Positions 9,901 through 23,487 of a stretch of DNA of 64,000 nucleotides are shown in pieces. Source of the stretch: Hydractinia symbiolongicarpus (taxonomy: Eukaryota > Cnidaria > Hydrozoa > Anthoathecata > Hydractiniidae). The notes under the pieces are model-generated. The model was not told where the DNA came from, searched no databases, and was given only the letters and a program-made list of their open reading frames with translations. The stretch lies in assembly GCF_029227915.1 (NCBI RefSeq), contig NC_079881.1, positions 33,083,501 to 33,147,500 of the forward strand, read 5' to 3'. A program made the translations under genes and the position numbers. How positions within the stretch are numbered: position 1 is the stretch's first letter; each line of letters starts with the position of its first letter.

Positions 9901-12900
9901 GTTGAAAAGAGGCGATGCATAATGTGTCCTGCTTTACACGAAAGGGTTCTTCTCCATTCGGAAGCGAGCAAACAAGAATTTTTGCGCTTTTCTTGCATTC
10001 GACGCAGTCTTCGTGAGCTCAGCAGATTTCTATTTTTAGGCATGGTCCCAGTGGGAACCTCCAAATATTGCAACGCCGGCGATGTTTCACGCCGTCATGC
10101 GGGATATTGGGAAAAGTTTTCAATTAGCAATCACCACGCCTCGGTTAAACCTCATTGGCTATGGTAATGCCACTGCGCAAAGCTAACCCAACAAGAACGG
10201 CAACCATCGCGTGCTTCTTTAACGTTGTCGATTGCTTGTGGTTACGGCATTTTGGTCCCCACCTCGCCTTTCCCTTGTGCCACTTAAACCGTTTTCATAT
10301 GCATAGCCGAACTAAGACAAGTGTCCGTTGTCGTCGTGAGAGTAAGGGCCAGTGCCGCAACGAGCGCTTTGTCTCCACCACTGATTCGCCATTTACACCT
10401 AGAATGCCCACCGTCTGCGGAAGTGACCAGTTGCGTTGAAAAGAGGCGATGCATAATGTGTCCTGCTTTACACGAAAGGGTTCTTCTCCATTCGGAAGCG
10501 AGCAAACAAGAATTTTTGCGCTTTTCTTGCATTCGACGCAGTCTTCGTGAGCTCAGCAGATTTCTATTTTTAGGCATGGTCCCAGTGGGAACCTCCAAAT
10601 ATTGCAACGCCGGCGATGTTTCACGCCGTCATGCGGGATATTGGGAAAAGTTTTCAATTAGCAATCACCACGCCTCGGTTAAACCTCATTGGCTATGGTA
10701 ATGCCACTGCGCAAAGCTAACCCAACAAGAACGGCAACCATCGCGTGCTTCTTTAACGTTGTCGATTGCTTGTGGTTACGGCATTTTGGTCCCCACCTCG
10801 CCTTTCCCTTGTGCGACTTAAACAGTTTTCATATGCATAGCCGAACTAAGACAAGTGTCCGTTGTCGTCGTGAGAGTAAGGGCCAGTGCCGCAACGAGCG
10901 CTTTGTCTCCACCACTGATTCGCCATTTACACCTAGAATGCCCACCGTCTGCGGAAGTGACCAGTTGCGTTGAAAAGAGGCGATGCATAATGTGTCCTGC
11001 TTTACACGAAAGGGTTCTTCTCCATTCGGAAGCGAGCAAACAAGAATTTTTGCGCTTTTCTTGCATTCGACGCAGTCTTCGTGAGCTCAGCAGATTTCTA
11101 TTTTTAGGCATGGTCCCAGTGGGAACCTCCAAATATTGCAACGCCGGCGATGTTTCACGCCGTCATGCGGGATATTGGGAAAAGTTTTCAATTAGCAATC
11201 ACCACGCCTCGGTTAAACCTCATTGGCTATGGTAATGCCACTGCGCAAAGCTAACCCAACAAGAACGGCAACCATCGCGTGCTTCTTTAACGTTGTCGAT
11301 TGCTTGTGGTTACGGCATTTTGGTCCCCACCTCGCCTTTCCCTTGTGCGACTTAAACAGTTTTCATATGCATAGCCGAACTAAGACAAGTGTCCGTTGTC
11401 GTCGTGAGAGTAAGGGCCAGTGCCGCAACGAGCGCTTTGTCTCCACCACTGATTCGCCATTTACACCTAGAATGCCCACCGTCTGCGGAAGTGACCAGTT
11501 GCGTTGAAAAGAGGCGATGCATAATGTGTCCTGCTTTACACGAAAGGGTTCTTCTCCATTCGGAAGCGAGCAAACAAGAATTTTTGCGCTTTTCTTGCAT
11601 TCGACGCAGTCTGCGTGAGCTCAGCAGATTTCTATTTTTAGGCATGGTCCCAGTGGGAACCTCCAAATATTGCAACGCCGGCGATGTTTCACGCCGTCAT
11701 GCGGGATATTGGGAAAAGTTTTCAATTAGCAATCACCACGGCTCGGTTAAACCTCATTGGCTATGGTAATGCCACTGCGCAAAGCTAACCCAACAAGAAC
11801 GGCAACCATCGCGTGCTTCTTTAACGTTGTCGATTGCTTGTGGTTACGGCATTTTGGTCCCCACCTCGCCTTTCCCTTGTGCGACTTAAACAGTTTTCAT
11901 ATGCATAGCCGAACTAAGACAAGTGTCCGTTGTCGTCGTGAGAGTAAGGGCCAGTGCCGCAACGAGCGCTTTGTCTCCACCACTGATTCGCCATTTACAC
12001 CTAGAATGCCCACCGTCTGCGGAAGTGACCAGTTGCGTTGAAAAGAGGCGATGCATAATGTGTCCTGCTTTACACGAAAGGGTTCTTCTCCATTCGGAAG
12101 CGAGCAAACAAGAATTTTTGCGCTTTTCTTGCATTCGACGCAGTCTTCGTGAGCTCAGCAGATTTCTATTTTTAGGCATGGTCCCAGTGGGAACCTCCAA
12201 ATATTGCAACGCCGGCGATGTTTCACGCCGTCATGCGGGATATTGGGAAAAGTTTTCAATTAGCAATCACCACGCCTCGGTTAAACCTCATTGGCTATAG
12301 TATTGCCACTGCGCAAAGCTAACCCAACAAGAACGGCAACCATCGCGTGCTTCTTTAACGTTGTCGATTGCTTGTGGTTACGGCATTTTGGTCCCCACCT
12401 CGCCTTTCCCTTGTGCGACTTAAACAGTTTTCATATGCATAGCCGAACTAAGACAAGTGTCCGTTGTCGTCGTGAGAGTAAGGGCCAGTGCCGCAACGAG
12501 CGCTTTGTCTCCACCACTGATTCGCCATTTACACCTAGAATGCCCACCGTCTGCGGAAGTGACCAGTTGCGTTGAAAAGAGACGATGCATAATGTGTCCT
12601 GCTTTACACGAAAGGGTTCTTCTCCATTCGGAAGCGAGCAAACAAGAATTTTTGCGCTTTTCTTGCATTCGACGCAGTCTTCGTGAGCTCAGCAGATTTC
12701 TATTTTTAGGCATGGTCCCAGTGGGAACCTCCAAATATTGCAACGCCGGCGATGTTTCACGCCGTCATGCGGGATATTGGGAAAAGTTTTCAATTAGCAA
12801 TCACCACGCCTCGGTTAAACCTCATTGGCTATGGTAATGCCACTGCGCAAAGCTAACCCAACAAGAACGGCAACCATCGCGTGCTTCTTTAACGTTGTCG

Positions 12901-14418
12901 ATTGCTTGTGGTTACGGCATTTTGGTCCCCACCTCGCCTTTCCCTTGTGCGACTTAAACAGTTTTCATATGCATAGCCGAACTAAGACAAGTGTCCGTTG
13001 TCGTCGTGAGAGTAAGGGCCAGTGCCGCAACGAGCGCTTTGTCTCCACCACTGATTCGCCATTTACACCTAGAATGCCCACCGTCTGCGGAAGTGACCAG
13101 TTGCGTTGAAAAGAGGCGATGCATAATGTGTCCTGCTTTACACGAAAGGGTTCTTCTCCATTCGGAAGCGAGCAAACAAGAATTTTTGCGCTTTTCTTGC
13201 ATTCGACGCAGTCTTCGTGAGCTCAGCAGATTTCTATTTTTAGGCATCGTCCCAGTGGGAACCTCCAAATATTGCAACGCCGGCGATGTTTCACGCCGTC
13301 ATGCGGGATATTGGGAAAAGTTTTCAATTAGCAATCACCACGCCTCGGTTAAACCTCATTGGCTATGGTAATGCCACTGCGCAAAGCTAACCCAACAAGA
13401 ACGGCAACCATCGCGTGCTTCTTTAACGTTGTCGATTGCTTGTGGTTACGGCATTTTGGTCCCCACCTCGCCTTTCCCTTGTGCGACTTAAACAGTTTTC
13501 ATATGCATAGCCGAACTAAGACAAGTGTCCGTTGTCGTCGTGAGAGTAAGGGCCAGTGCCGCAACGAGCGCTTTGTCTCCACCACTGATTCGCCATTTAC
13601 ACCTAGAATGCCCACCGTCTGCGGAAGTGACCAGTTGCGTTGAAAAGAGGCGATGCATAATGTGTCCTGCTTTACACGAAAGGGTTCTTCTCCATTCCGA
13701 AGCGAGCAAACAAGAATTTTTGCGCTTTTCTTGCATTCGACGCAGTCTTCGTGAGCTCAGCAGATTTCTATTTTTAGGCATCGTCCCAGTGGGAACCTCC
13801 AAATATTGCAACGCCGGCGATGTTTCACGCCGTCATGCGGGATATTGGGAAAAGTTTTCAATTAGCAATCACCACGCCTCGGTTAAACCTCATTGGCTAT
13901 GGTAATGCCACTGCGCAAAACTAACCCAACAAGAACGGCAACCATCGCGTGCTTCTTTAACGTTGTCGATTGCTTGTGGTTACGGCATTTTGGTCCCCAC
14001 CTCGCCTTTCCCTTGTGCGACTTAAACAGTTTTCATATGCATAGCCGAACTAAGACAAGTGTCCGTTGTCGTCGTGAGAGTAAGGGCCAGTGCCGCAACG
14101 AGCGCTTTGTCTCCACCACTGATTCGCCATTTACACCTAGAATGCCCACCGTCTGCGGAAGTGACCAGTTGCGTTGAAAAGAGGCGATGCATAATGTGTC
14201 CTGCTTTACACGAAAGGGTTCTTCTCCATTCGGAAGCGAGCAAACAAGAATTTTTGCGCTTTTCTTGCATTCGACGCAGTCTTCGTGAGCTCAGCAGATT
14301 TCTATTTTTAGGCATGGTCCCAGTGGGAACCTCCAAATATTGCAACGCCGGCGATGTTTCACGCCGTCATGCGGGATATTGGGAAAAGTTTTCAATTAGC
14401 AATCACCACGCCTCGGTT

Positions 14419-14943
14419 AAACCTCATTGGCTATGGTAATGCCACTGCGCAAAGCTAACCCAACAAGAACGGCAACCATCTTTAACGTTGTCGATTGCTT
14501 GTGGTTACGGCATTTTGGTCCCCACCTCGCCTTTCCCTTGTGCGACTTAAACAGTTTTCATATGCATAGCCGAACTAAGACAAGTGTCCGTTGTCGTCGT
14601 GAGAGTAAGGGCCAGTGCCGCAACGAGCGCTTTGTCTCCACCACTGATTCGCCATTTACACCTAGAATGCCCACCGTCTGCGGAAGTGACCAGTTGCGTT
14701 GAAAAGAGGCGATGCATAATGTGTCCTGCTTTACACGAAAGGGTTCTTCTCCATTCGGAAGCGAGCAAACAAGAATTTTTGCGCTTTTCTTGCATTCGAC
14801 GCAGTCTTCGTGAGCTCAGCAGATTTCTATTTTTAGGCATGGTCCCAGTGGGAACCTCCAAATATTGCAACGCCGGCGATGTTTCACGCCGTCATGCGGG
14901 ATATTGGGAAAAGTTTTCAATTAGCAATCACCACGCCTCGGTT
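14419..14943. repeat. Deleted monomer (copy 28), 525 bp
   Basis: This is the only copy with a length change. Nine bases present in every other complete copy after CAACCATC are missing; the junction lies just after 14480, where CAACCATC runs straight into TTTAACG. The lost segment has a 2-bp direct repeat (TC) at its ends, as expected for replication slippage or microhomology-mediated loss. The rest of the copy is a normal m135-G monomer. Confidence 0.95.
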
Positions 14944-17900
14944 AAACCTCATTGGCTATGGTAATGCCACTGCGCAAAGCTAACCCAACAAGAACGGCAA
15001 CCATCGCGTGCTTCTTTAACGTTGTCGATTGCTTGTGGTTACGGCATTTTGGTCCCCACCTCGCCTTTCCCTTGTGCGACTTAAACAGTTTTCATATGCA
15101 TAGCCGAACTAAGACAAGTGTCCGTTGTCGTCGTGAGAGTAAGGGCCAGTGCCGCAACGAGCGCTTTGTCTCCACCACTGATTCGCCATTTACACCTAGA
15201 ATGCCCACCGTCTGCGGAAGTGACCAGTTGCGTTGAAAAGAGGCGATGCATAATGTGTCCTGCTTTACACGAAAGGGTTCTTCTCCATTCGGAAGCGAGC
15301 AAACAAGAATTTTTGCGCTTTTCTTGCATTCGACGCAGTCTTCGTGAGCTCAGCAGATTTCTATTTTTAGGCATGGCCCCAGTGGGAACCTCCAAATATT
15401 GCAACGCCGGCGATGTTTCACGCCGTCATGCGGGATATTGGGAAAAGTTTTCAATTAGCAATCACCACGCCTCGGTTAAACCTCATTGGCTATGGTAATG
15501 CCACTGCGCAAAGCTAACCCAACAAGAACGGCAACCATCGCGTGCTTCTTTAACGTTGTCGATTGCTTGTGGTTACGGCATTTTGGTCCCCACCTCGCCT
15601 TTCCCTTGTGCGACTTAAACAGTTTTCATATGCATAGCCGAACTAAGACAAGTGTCCGTTGTCGTCGTGAGAGTAAGGGCCAGTGCCGCAACGAGCGCTT
15701 TGTCTCCACCACTGATTCGCCATTTACACCTAGAATGCCCACCGTCTGCGGAAGTGACCAGTTGCGTTGAAAAGAGGCGATGCATAATGTGTCCTGCTTT
15801 ACACGAAAGGGTTCTTCTCCATTCGGAAGCGAGCAAACAAGAATTTTTGCGCTTTTCTTGCATTCGACGCAGTCTTCGTGAGCTCAGCAGATTTCTATTT
15901 TTAGGCATGGTCCCAGTGGGAACCTCCAAATATTGCAACGCCGGCGATGTTTCACGCCGTCATGCGGGATATTGGGAAAAGTTTTCAATTAGCAATCACC
16001 ACGCCTCGGTTAAACCTCATTGGCTATGGTAATGCCACTGCGCAAAGCTAACCCAACAAGAACGGCAACCATCGCGTGCTTCTTTAACGTTGTCGATTGC
16101 TTGTGGTTACGGCATTTTGGTCCCCACCTCGCCTTTCCCTTGTGCGACTTAAACAGTTTTCATATGCATAGCCGAACTAAGACAAGTGTCCGTTGTCGTC
16201 GTGAGAGTAAGGGCCAGTGCCGCAACGAGCGCTTTGTCTCCACCACTGATTCGCCATTTACACCTAGAATGCCCACCGTCTGCGGAAGTGACCAGTTGCG
16301 TTGAAAAGAGGCGATGCATAATGTGTCCTGCTTTACACGAAAGGGTTCTTCTCCATTCGGAAGCGAGCAAACAAGAATTTTTGCGCTTTTCTTGCATTCG
16401 ACGCAGTCTTCGTGAGCTCAGCAGATTTCTATTTTTAGGCATGGTCCCAGTGGGAACCTCCAAATATTGCAACGCCGGCGATGTTTCACGCCGTCATGCG
16501 GGATATTGGGAAAAGTTTTCAATTAGCAATCACCACGCCTCGGTTAAACCTCATTGGCTATGGTAATGCCACTGCGCAAAGCTAACCCAACAAGAACGGC
16601 AACCATCGCGTGCTTCTTTAACGTTGTCGATTGCTTGTGGTTACGGCATTTTGGTCCCCACCTCGCCTTTCCCTTGTGCGACTTAAACAGTTTTCATATG
16701 CATAGCCGAACTAAGACAAGTGTCCGTTGTCGTCGTGAGAGTAAGGGCCAGTGCCGCAACGAGCGCTTTGTCTCCACCACTGATTCGCCATTTACACCTA
16801 GAATGCCCACCGTCTGCGGAAGTGACCAGTTGCGTTGAAAAGAGGCGATGCATAATGTGTCCTGCTTTACACGAAAGGGTTCTTCTCCATTCGGAAGCGA
16901 GCAAACAAGAATTTTTGCGCTTTTCTTGCATTCGACGCAGTCTTCGTGAGCTCAGCAGATTTCTATTTTTAGGCATGGTCCCAGTGGGAACCTCCAAATA
17001 TTGCAACGCCGGCGATGTTTCACGCCGTCATGCGGGATATTGGGAAAAGTTTTCAATTAGCAATCACCACGCCTCGGTTAAACCTCATTGGCTATGGTAA
17101 TGCCACTGCGCAAAGCTAACCCAACAAGAACGGCAACCATCGCGTGCTTCTTTAACGTTGTCGATTGCTTGTGGTTACGGCATTTTGGTCCCCACCTCGC
17201 CTTTCCCTTGTGCGACTTAAACAGTTTTCATATGCATAGCCGAACTAAGACAAGTGTCCGTTGTCGTCGTGAGAGTAAGGGCCAGTGCCGCAACGAGCGC
17301 TTTGTCTCCACCACTGATTCGCCATTTACACCTAGAATGCCCACCGTCTGCGGAAGTGACCAGTTGCGTTGAAAAGAGGCGATGCATAATGTGTCCTGCT
17401 TTACACAAAAGGGTTCTTCTCCATTCGGAAGCGAGCAAACAAGAATTTTTGCGCTTTTCTTGCATTCGACGCAGTCTTCGTGAGCTCAGCAGATTTCTAT
17501 TTTTAGGCATGGTCCCAGTGGGAACCTCCAAATATTGCAACGCCGGCGATGTTTCACGCCGTCATGCGGGATATTGGGAAAAGTTTTCAATTAGCAATCA
17601 CCACGCCTCGGTTAAACCTCATTGGCTATGGTAATGCCACTGCGCAAAGCTAACCCAACAAGAACGGCAACCATCGCGTGCTTCTTTAACGTTGTCGATT
17701 GCTTGTGGTTACGGCATTTTGGTCCCCACCTCGCCTTTCCCTTGTGCGACTTAAACAGTTTTCATATGCATAGCCGAACTAAGACAACTGTCCGTTGTCG
17801 TCGTGAGAGTAAGGGCCAGTGCCGCAACGAGCGCTTTGTCTCCACCACTGATTCGCCATTTACACCTAGAATGCCCACCGTCTGCGGAAGTGACCAGTTG

Positions 17901-20900
17901 CGTTGAAAAGAGGCGATGCATAATGTGTCCTGCTTTACACGAAAGGGTTCTTCTCCATTCGGAAGCGAGCAAACAAGAATTTTTGCGCTTTTCTTGCATT
18001 CGACGCAGTCTTCGTGAGCTCAGCAGATTTCTATTTTTAGGCATGGTCCCAGTGGGAACCTCCAAATATTGCAACGCCGGCGATGTTTCACGCCGTCATG
18101 CGGGATACTGGGAAAAGTTTTCAATTAGCAATCACCACGCCTCGGTTAAACCTCATTGGCTATGGTAATGCCACTGCGCAAAGCTAACCCAACAAGAACG
18201 GCAACCATCGCGTGCTTCTTTAACGTTGTCGATTGCTTGTGGTTACGGCATTTTGGTCCCCACCTCGCCTTTCCCTTGTGCGACTTAAACAGTTTTCATA
18301 TGCATAGCCGAACTAAGACAAGTGTCCGTTGTCGTCGTGAGAGTAAGGGCCAGTGCCGCAACGAGCGCTTTGTCTCCACCACTGATTCGCCATTTACACC
18401 TAGAATGCCCACCGTCTGCGGAAGTGACCAGTTGCGTTGAAAAGAGGCGATGCATAATGTGTCCTGCTTTACACGAAAGGGTTCTTCTCCATTCGGAAGC
18501 GAGCAAACAAGAATTTTTGCGCTTTTCTTGCATTCGACGCAGTCTTCGTGAGCTCAGCAGATTTCTATTTTTAGGCATGGTCCCAGTGGGAACCTCCAAA
18601 TATTGCAACGCCGGCGATGTTTCACGCCGTCATGCGGGATATTGGGAAAAGTTTTCAATTAGCAATCACCACGCCTCGGTTAAACCTCATTGGCTATGGT
18701 AATGCCACTGCGCAAAGCTAACCCAACAAGAACGGCAACCATCGCGTGCTTCTTTAACGTTGTTGATTGCTTGTGGTTACGGCATTTTGGTCCCCACCTC
18801 GCCTTTCCCTTGTGCGACTTAAACAGTTTTCATATGCATAGCCGAACTAAGACAAGTGTCCGTTGTCGTCGTGAGAGTAAGGGCCAGTGCCGCAACGAGC
18901 GCTTTGTCTCCACCACTGATTCGCCATTTACACCTAGAATGCCCACCGTCTGCGGAAGTGACCAGTTGCGTTGAAAAGAGGCGATGCATAATGTGTCCTG
19001 CTTTACACGAAAGGGTTCTTCTCCATTCGGAAGCGAGCAAACAAGAATTTTTGCGCTTTTCTTGCATTCGACGCAGTCTTCGTGAGCTCAGCAGATTTCT
19101 ATTTTTAGGCATGGTCCCAGTGGGAACCTCCAAATATTGCAACGCCGGCGATGTTTCACGCCGTCATGCGGGATATTGGGAAAAGTTTTCAATTAGCAAT
19201 CACCACGCCTCGGTTAAACCTCATTGGCTATGGTAATGCCACTGCGCAAAGCTAACCCAACAAGAACGGCAACCATCGCGTGCTTCTTTAACGTTGTCGA
19301 TTGCTTGTGGTTACGGCATTTTGGTCCCCACCTCGCCTTTCCCTTGTGCGACTTAAACAGTTTTCATATGCATAGCCGAACTAAGACAAGTGTCCGTTGT
19401 CGTCGTGAGAGTAAGGGCCAGTGCCGCAACGAGCGCTTTGTCTCCACCACTGATTCGCCATTTACACCTAGAATGCCCACCGTCTGCGGAAGTGACCAGT
19501 TGCGTTGAAAAGAGGCGATGCATAATGTGTCCTGCTTTACACGAAAGGGTTCTTCTCCATTCGGAAGCGAGCAAACAAGAATTTTTGCGCTTTTCTTGCA
19601 TTCGACGCAGTCTTCGTGAGCTCAGCAGATTTCTATTTTTAGGCATGGTCCCAGTGGGAACCTCCAAATATTGCAACGCCGGCGATGTTTCACGCCGTCA
19701 TGCGGGATATTGGGAAAAGTTTTCAATTAGCAATCACCACGCCTCGGTTAAACCTCATTGGCTATGGTAATGCCACTGCGCAAAGCTAACCCAACAAGAA
19801 CGGCAACCATCGCGTGCTTCTTTAACGTTGTCGATTGCTTGTGGTTACGGCATTTTGGTCCCCACCTCGCCTTTCCCTTGTGCGACTTAAACAGTTTTCA
19901 TATGCATAGCCGAACTAAGACAAGTGTCCGTTGTCGTCGTGAGAGTAAGGGCCAGTGCCGCAACGAGCGCTTTGTCTCCACCACTGATTCGCCATTTACA
20001 CCTAGAATGCCCACCGTCTGCGGAAGTGACCAGTTGCGTTGAAAAGAGGCGATGCATAATGTGTCCTGCTTTACACGAAAGGGTTCTTCTCCATTCGGAA
20101 GCGAGCAAACAAGAATTTTTGCGCTTTTCTTGCATTCGACGCAGTCTTCGTGAGCTCAGCAGATTTCTATTTTTAGGCATGGTCCCAGTGGGAACCTCCA
20201 AATATTGCAACGCCGGCGATGTTTCACGCCGTCATGCGGGATATTGGGAAAAGTTTTCAATTAGCAATCACCACGCCTCGGTTAAACCTCATTGGCTATG
20301 GTAATGCCACTGCGCAAAGCTAACCCAACAAGAACGGCAACCATCGCGTGCTTCTTTAACGTTGTCGATTGCTTGTGGTTACGGCATTTTGGTCCCCACC
20401 TCGCCTTTCCCTTGTGCGACTTAAACAGTTTTCATATGCATAGCCGAACTAAGACAAGTGTCCGTTGTCGTCGTGAGAGTAAGGGCCAGTGCCGCAACGA
20501 GCGCTTTGTCTCCACCACTGATTCGCCATTTACACCTAGAATGCCCACCGTCTGCGGAAGTGACCAGTTGCGTTGAAAAGAGGCGATGCATAATGTGTCC
20601 TGCTTTACACGAAAGGGTTCTTCTCCATTCGGAAGCGAGCAAACAAGAATTTTTGCGCTTTTCTTGCATTCGACGCAGTCTTCGTGAGCTCAGCAGATTT
20701 CTATTTTTAGGCATGGTCCCAATGGGAACCTCCAAATATTGCAACGCCGGCGATGTTTCACGCCGTCATGCGGGATATTGGGAAAAGTTTTCAATTAGCA
20801 ATCACCACGCCTCGGTTAAACCTCATTGGCTATGGTAATGCCACTGCGCAAAGCTAACCCAACAAGAACGGCAACCATCGCGTGCTTCTTTAACGTTGTC

Positions 20901-23487
20901 GATTGCTTGTGGTTACGGCATTTTGGTCCCCACCTCGCCTTTCCCTTGTGCGACTTAAACAGTTTTCATATGCATAGCCGAACTAAGACAAGTGTCCGTT
21001 GTCGTCGTGAGAGTAAGGGCCAGTGCCGCAACGAGCGCTTTGTCTCCACCACTGATTCGCCATTTACACCTAGAATGCCCACCGTCTGCGGAAGTGACCA
21101 GTTGCGTTGAAAAGAGGCGATGCATAATGTGTCCTGCTTTACACGAAAGGGTTCTTCTCCATTCGGAAGCGAGCAAACAAGAATTTTTGCGCTTTTCTTG
21201 CATTCGACGCAGTCTTCGTGAGCTCAGCAGATTTCTATTTTTAGGCATGGTCCCAGTGGGAACCTCCAAATATTGCAACGCCGGCGATGTTTCACGCCGT
21301 CATGCGGGATATTGGGAAAAGTTTTCAATTAGCAATCACCACGCCTCGGTTAAACCTCATTGGCTATGGTAATGCCACTGCGCAAAGCTAACCCAACAAG
21401 AACGGCAACCATCGCGTGCTTCTTTAACGTTGTCGATTGCTTGTGGTTACGGCATTTTGGTCCCCACCTCGCCTTTCCCTTGTGCGACTTAAACAGTTTT
21501 CATATGCATAGCCGAACTAAGACAAGTGTCCGTTGTCGTCGTGAGAGTAAGGGCCAGTGCCGCAACGAGCGCTTTGTCTCCACCACTGATTCGCCATTTA
21601 CACCTAGAATGCCCACCGTCTGCGGAAGTGACCAGTTGCGTTGAAAAGAGGCGATGCATAATGTGTCCTGCTTTACACGAAAGGGTTCTTCTCCATCCGG
21701 AAGCGAGCAAACAAGAATTTTTGCGCTTTTCTTGCATTCGACGCAGTCTTCGTGAGCTCAGCAGATTTCTATTTTTAGGCATGGTCCCAGTGGGAACCTC
21801 CAAATATTGCAACGCCGGCGATGTTTCACGCCGTCATGCGGGATATTGGGAAAAGTTTTCAATTAGCAATCACCACGCCTCGGTTAAACCTCATTGGCTA
21901 TGGTAATGCCACTGCGCAAAGCTAACCCAACAAGAACGGCAACCATCGCGTGCTTCTTTAACGTTGTCGATTGCTTGTGGTTACGGCATTTTGGTCCCCA
22001 CCTCGCCTTTCCCTTGTGCGACTTAAACAGTTTTCATATGCATAGCCGAACTAAGACAAGTGTCCGTTGTCGTCGTGAGAGTAAGGGCCAGTGCCGCAAC
22101 GAGCGCTTTGTCTCCACCACTGATTCGCCATTTACACCTAGAATGCCCACCGTCTGCGGAAGTGACCAGTTGCGTTGAAAAGAGGCGATGCATAATGTGT
22201 CCTGCTTTACACGAAAGGGTTCTTCTCCATTCGGAAGCGAGCAAACAAGAATTTTTGCGCTTTTCTTGCATTCGACGCAGTCTTCGTGAGCTCAGCAGAT
22301 TTCTATTTTTAGGCATGGTCCCAGTGGGAACCTCCAAATATTGCAACGCCGGCGATGTTTCACGCCGTCATGCGGGATATTGGGAAAAGTTTTCAATTAG
22401 CAATCACCACGCCTCGGTTAAACCTCATTGGCTATGGTAATGCCACTGCGCAAAGCTAACCCAACAAGAACGGCAACCATCGCGTGCTTCTTTAACGTTG
22501 TCGATTGCTTGTGGTTACGGCATTTTGGTCCCCACCTCGCCTTTCCCTTGTGCGACTTAAACAGTTTTCATATGCATAGCCGAACTAAGACAAGTGTCCG
22601 TTGTCGTCGTGAGAGTAAGGGCCAGTGCCGCAACGAGCGCTTTGTCTCCACCACTGATTCGCCATTTACACCTAGAATGCCCACCGTCTGCGGAAGTGAC
22701 CAGTTGCGTTGAAAAGAGGCGATGCATAATGTGTCCTGCTTTACACGAAAGGGTTCTTCTCCATTCGGAAGCGAGCAAACAAGAATTTTTGCGCTTTTCT
22801 TGCATTCGACGCAGTCTTCGTGAGCTCAGCAGATTTCTATTTTTAGGCATGGTCCCAGTGGGAACCTCCAAATATTGCAACGCCGGCGATGTTTCACGCC
22901 GTCATGCGGGATATTGGGAAAAGTTTTCAATTAGCAATCACCACGCCTCGGTTAAACCTCATTGGCTATGGTAATGCCACTGCGCAAAGCTAACCCAACA
23001 AGAACGGCAACCATCGCGTGCTTCTTTAACGTTGTCGATTGCTTGTGGTTACGGCATTTTGGTCCCCACCTCGCCTTTCCCTTGTGCGACTTAAACAGTT
23101 TTCATATGCATAGCCGAACTAAGACAAGTGTCCGTTGTCGTCGTGAGAGTAAGGGCCAGTGCCGCAACGAGCGCTTTGTCTCCACCACTGATTCGCCATT
23201 TACACCTAGAATGCCCACCGTCTGCGGAAGTGACCAGTTGCGTTGAAAAGAGGCGATGCATAATGTGTCCTGCTTTACACGAAAGGGTTCTTCTCCATTC
23301 GGAAGCGAGCAAACAAGAATTTTTGCGCTTTTCTTGCATTCGACGCAGTCTTCGTGAGCTCAGCAGATTTCTATTTTTAGGCATGGTCCCAGTGTGAACC
23401 TCCAAATATTGCAACGCCGGCGATGTTTCACGCCGTCATGCGGGATATTGGGAAAAGTTTTCAATTAGCAATCACCACGCCTCGGTT

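Larger units (their letters stand above)
1..10680. repeat. Array segment A: copies 1-20, mostly m135-C, with m182-G variants
   Basis: Copies 4, 10 and 14 carry G at m135 and the other 17 carry C. This is the only part of the window where m182 is G instead of T: copies 2, 3, 5, 8, 9, 11, 15 and 16 (positions 716, 1250, 2318, 3920, 4454, 5522, 7658, 8192). The m182-G form always sits with m135-C. Copies 3, 5, 9 and 11 also share m371 T to C and m493 T to C. Private substitutions include 548, 3544, 3734, 5983, 6280, 6515, 7770, 8102, 8212, 9778, 9853 and 10290. The segment is more diverse than the rest and contains the duplicated six-copy block. Confidence 0.9.
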
